A stretch of 64,000 bases of DNA. Origin: Anabaena sphaerica FACHB-251. Lineage in GTDB: Bacteria; Cyanobacteriota; Cyanobacteriia; Cyanobacteriales; Nostocaceae. Below the pieces are notes generated by a model. It was not told where the DNA came from. It ran no database searches and saw nothing but the letters and a program-made list of their open reading frames with translations. Position 1 is the first letter of the stretch. The number at the start of each line of letters is the position of its first letter. Location: positions 372,001 through 436,000 of the forward strand of contig NZ_JACJQU010000002.1 in assembly GCF_014696825.1 (NCBI RefSeq), read 5' to 3'. The translations under genes were made by a program, and so were the position numbers. Shown piece by piece: positions 63,081-64,000 of the stretch.

Positions 63081-63893
63081 ATGAAACCAGGCTTAAAACG
63101 CATTGAGGCAACTCTACATGATTTAGGGATACGCAATACAGACTTGCCATCAGAAACATCTGATGCCACAAAACGCCCATTTTCCTTTAGGATTAGCGTC
63201 GGAGCTAACACAACTAGAGAAAGTAGAGAAACTTCAGCTGATGAAAGTTTCAGTACAGGTACAGTTAATTTAAACAAAAATACTGAGGTGGATCAGGAAT
63301 TACAGCCAGATTTGTTTCCCAAACATAATTCCGTACAAACTTTTCCCTCCCACGAAACTGGAGGCAAAACACCCAGCTTACCTAAGTTTAAAACACCGAG
63401 CTTTAGTAACCATCGTCACGGTGCAAATCCAGCATTTGCCATGAATCTCTTACAAGAGATTCAAGAGATTGTGGCAGGTTGGCAAACAGAATTACAAACA
63501 ATTCTCCAGCAAATACAGGATATTTACTTAGAAGGACCAGTTATTAATGGCTGGTTAGAATCCAATCCCCAAGAACCAGAACCAGGGGGAACAGCAACCC
63601 TGCGTCATGCGGAAGTTGAACGGCTGATGGATTATGTGCAGGAAATTTGCGAATCTGAAGAGAAGGTATCCTATGAATCATCCCGTACTGGCTACCGCCT
63701 TTGTGGCATCGATGCATCGGGTAAAGTCTGGTCGCGTCAATGTCCAGTTGAGCAAGTTCCTGGTGTAAGTATGGCTATTGCCAGGTATCAAAAACTACGC
63801 CAGCTTTTTGGGCGTAAACAATACCTGGAAACTCGTTTAAGCCAATTAGCTGAAACTCTTGTGGCTTTACACAGTCATATTCAACAAGTCTAG
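63081..63893 (+). CDS. Conserved-looking hypothetical protein
   Basis: 270 residues. The first 120 are low-complexity, Ser/Thr/Pro-rich and probably disordered. The last 150 form helical segments (MNLLQEIQEIVAGWQTELQT, then LRHAEVERLMDYVQEICE, and a long helix at the end) with one conserved-looking core YRLCGIDASGKVWSRQCP. AGGA about ten bases upstream supports the ATG at 63081. No family recognised. Confidence 0.65.
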   Translation: MKPGLKRIEATLHDLGIRNTDLPSETSDATKRPFSFRISVGANTTRESRETSADESFSTGTVNLNKNTEVDQELQPDLFPKHNSVQTFPSHETGGKTPSLPKFKTPSFSNHRHGANPAFAMNLLQEIQEIVAGWQTELQTILQQIQDIYLEGPVINGWLESNPQEPEPGGTATLRHAEVERLMDYVQEICESEEKVSYESSRTGYRLCGIDASGKVWSRQCPVEQVPGVSMAIARYQKLRQLFGRKQYLETRLSQLAETLVALHSHIQQV

Positions 63894-64000
63894 TTTTGCT
63901 AAACCGTTCAATGAATTAATGATGAATTAATTATGAAGGAATTAAAAAGTTTTATTAAATTTGGTCAGAGTACAAACACGGTTGGTTGATTTGGTAAATT
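63894..64000. other. Window end, no feature seen
   Basis: AT-rich non-coding sequence with no gene start in the last 107 bases. Confidence 0.5.

Overview
The window is chromosomal DNA of a filamentous, probably heterocyst-forming cyanobacterium (Nostocales, Nostoc/Anabaena-like). The evidence is the many GCGATCGC (HIP1) octamers (e.g. 789-796), 7-base intergenic tandem repeats of the CAGGAGT type, the CruF/CruG pair for myxol-type carotenoid glycosides, PxcA, a CYP110-like P450, multidomain two-component proteins and many short inverted-repeat elements. No phage, plasmid or CRISPR hallmark was seen.

Layout. 0-6.4 kb: a GT4 glycosyltransferase, a zinc-ribbon membrane protein, a VOC protein, a secreted 3D-domain protein, PxcA and a predicted nucleotidyltransferase. 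6.5-10.8 kb: rplU-rpmA with a structured leader, then cruF and cruG. 10.9-15.6 kb: a hybrid histidine kinase with a shortened MHYT-like sensor, overlapping a REC-GGDEF-EAL gene. 15.7-24.4 kb: RNase HI with a C-terminal extension, a four-gene minus-strand run (GNAT, cupin, phosphatase-like, hydrolase), a GST, a PLP enzyme and a P450. 24.6-25.2 kb: an ISAs1-type transposase relic joined to a STAND-ATPase relic. 25.4-27.9 kb: a stress group (small secreted protein, Dps, a glycine-zipper/ChaB-like protein, a GlsB-like protein). 28-32 kb: KptA, an aromatic amino-acid permease and an AAA ATPase. 32.7-38.3 kb: four two-component proteins around a 1.5 kb gene-poor gap. 38.3-50.2 kb: an LpxB-related protein, an Omp85 protein, a PrlF-YhaV toxin-antitoxin pair, tRNA-Gln, SpoIID and a Wzc-like chain-length/tyrosine kinase protein. 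50.8-54.4 kb: RNase Z and a two-component trio. 54.8-61.4 kb: a peptide export locus. 61.9-64 kb: a Cys-rich protein, CobU and an unknown protein.

The most interesting locus is 54.8-61.4 kb, all on the minus strand. It reads as four small precursor genes with double-glycine leaders, then a C39-peptidase ABC exporter, then an HlyD-type adaptor, with a response regulator, a histidine kinase and a kinase-like protein further downstream. Two precursors lie in 924-bp tandem units that look identical base for base. A third is a diverged copy with an unchanged leader and C-terminus. The fourth is unrelated and is preceded by a perfect 17-bp hairpin. The simplest reading is that the exporter trims the leaders and secretes the peptides as bacteriocins or signals. 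No peptide-modifying enzyme is visible in the window.

A second theme is small inverted-repeat elements. One family with TAAGTAAGT ends occurs six times. One copy supplies the stop codon of the YhaV toxin gene, and another lies between the fourth precursor and its exporter.
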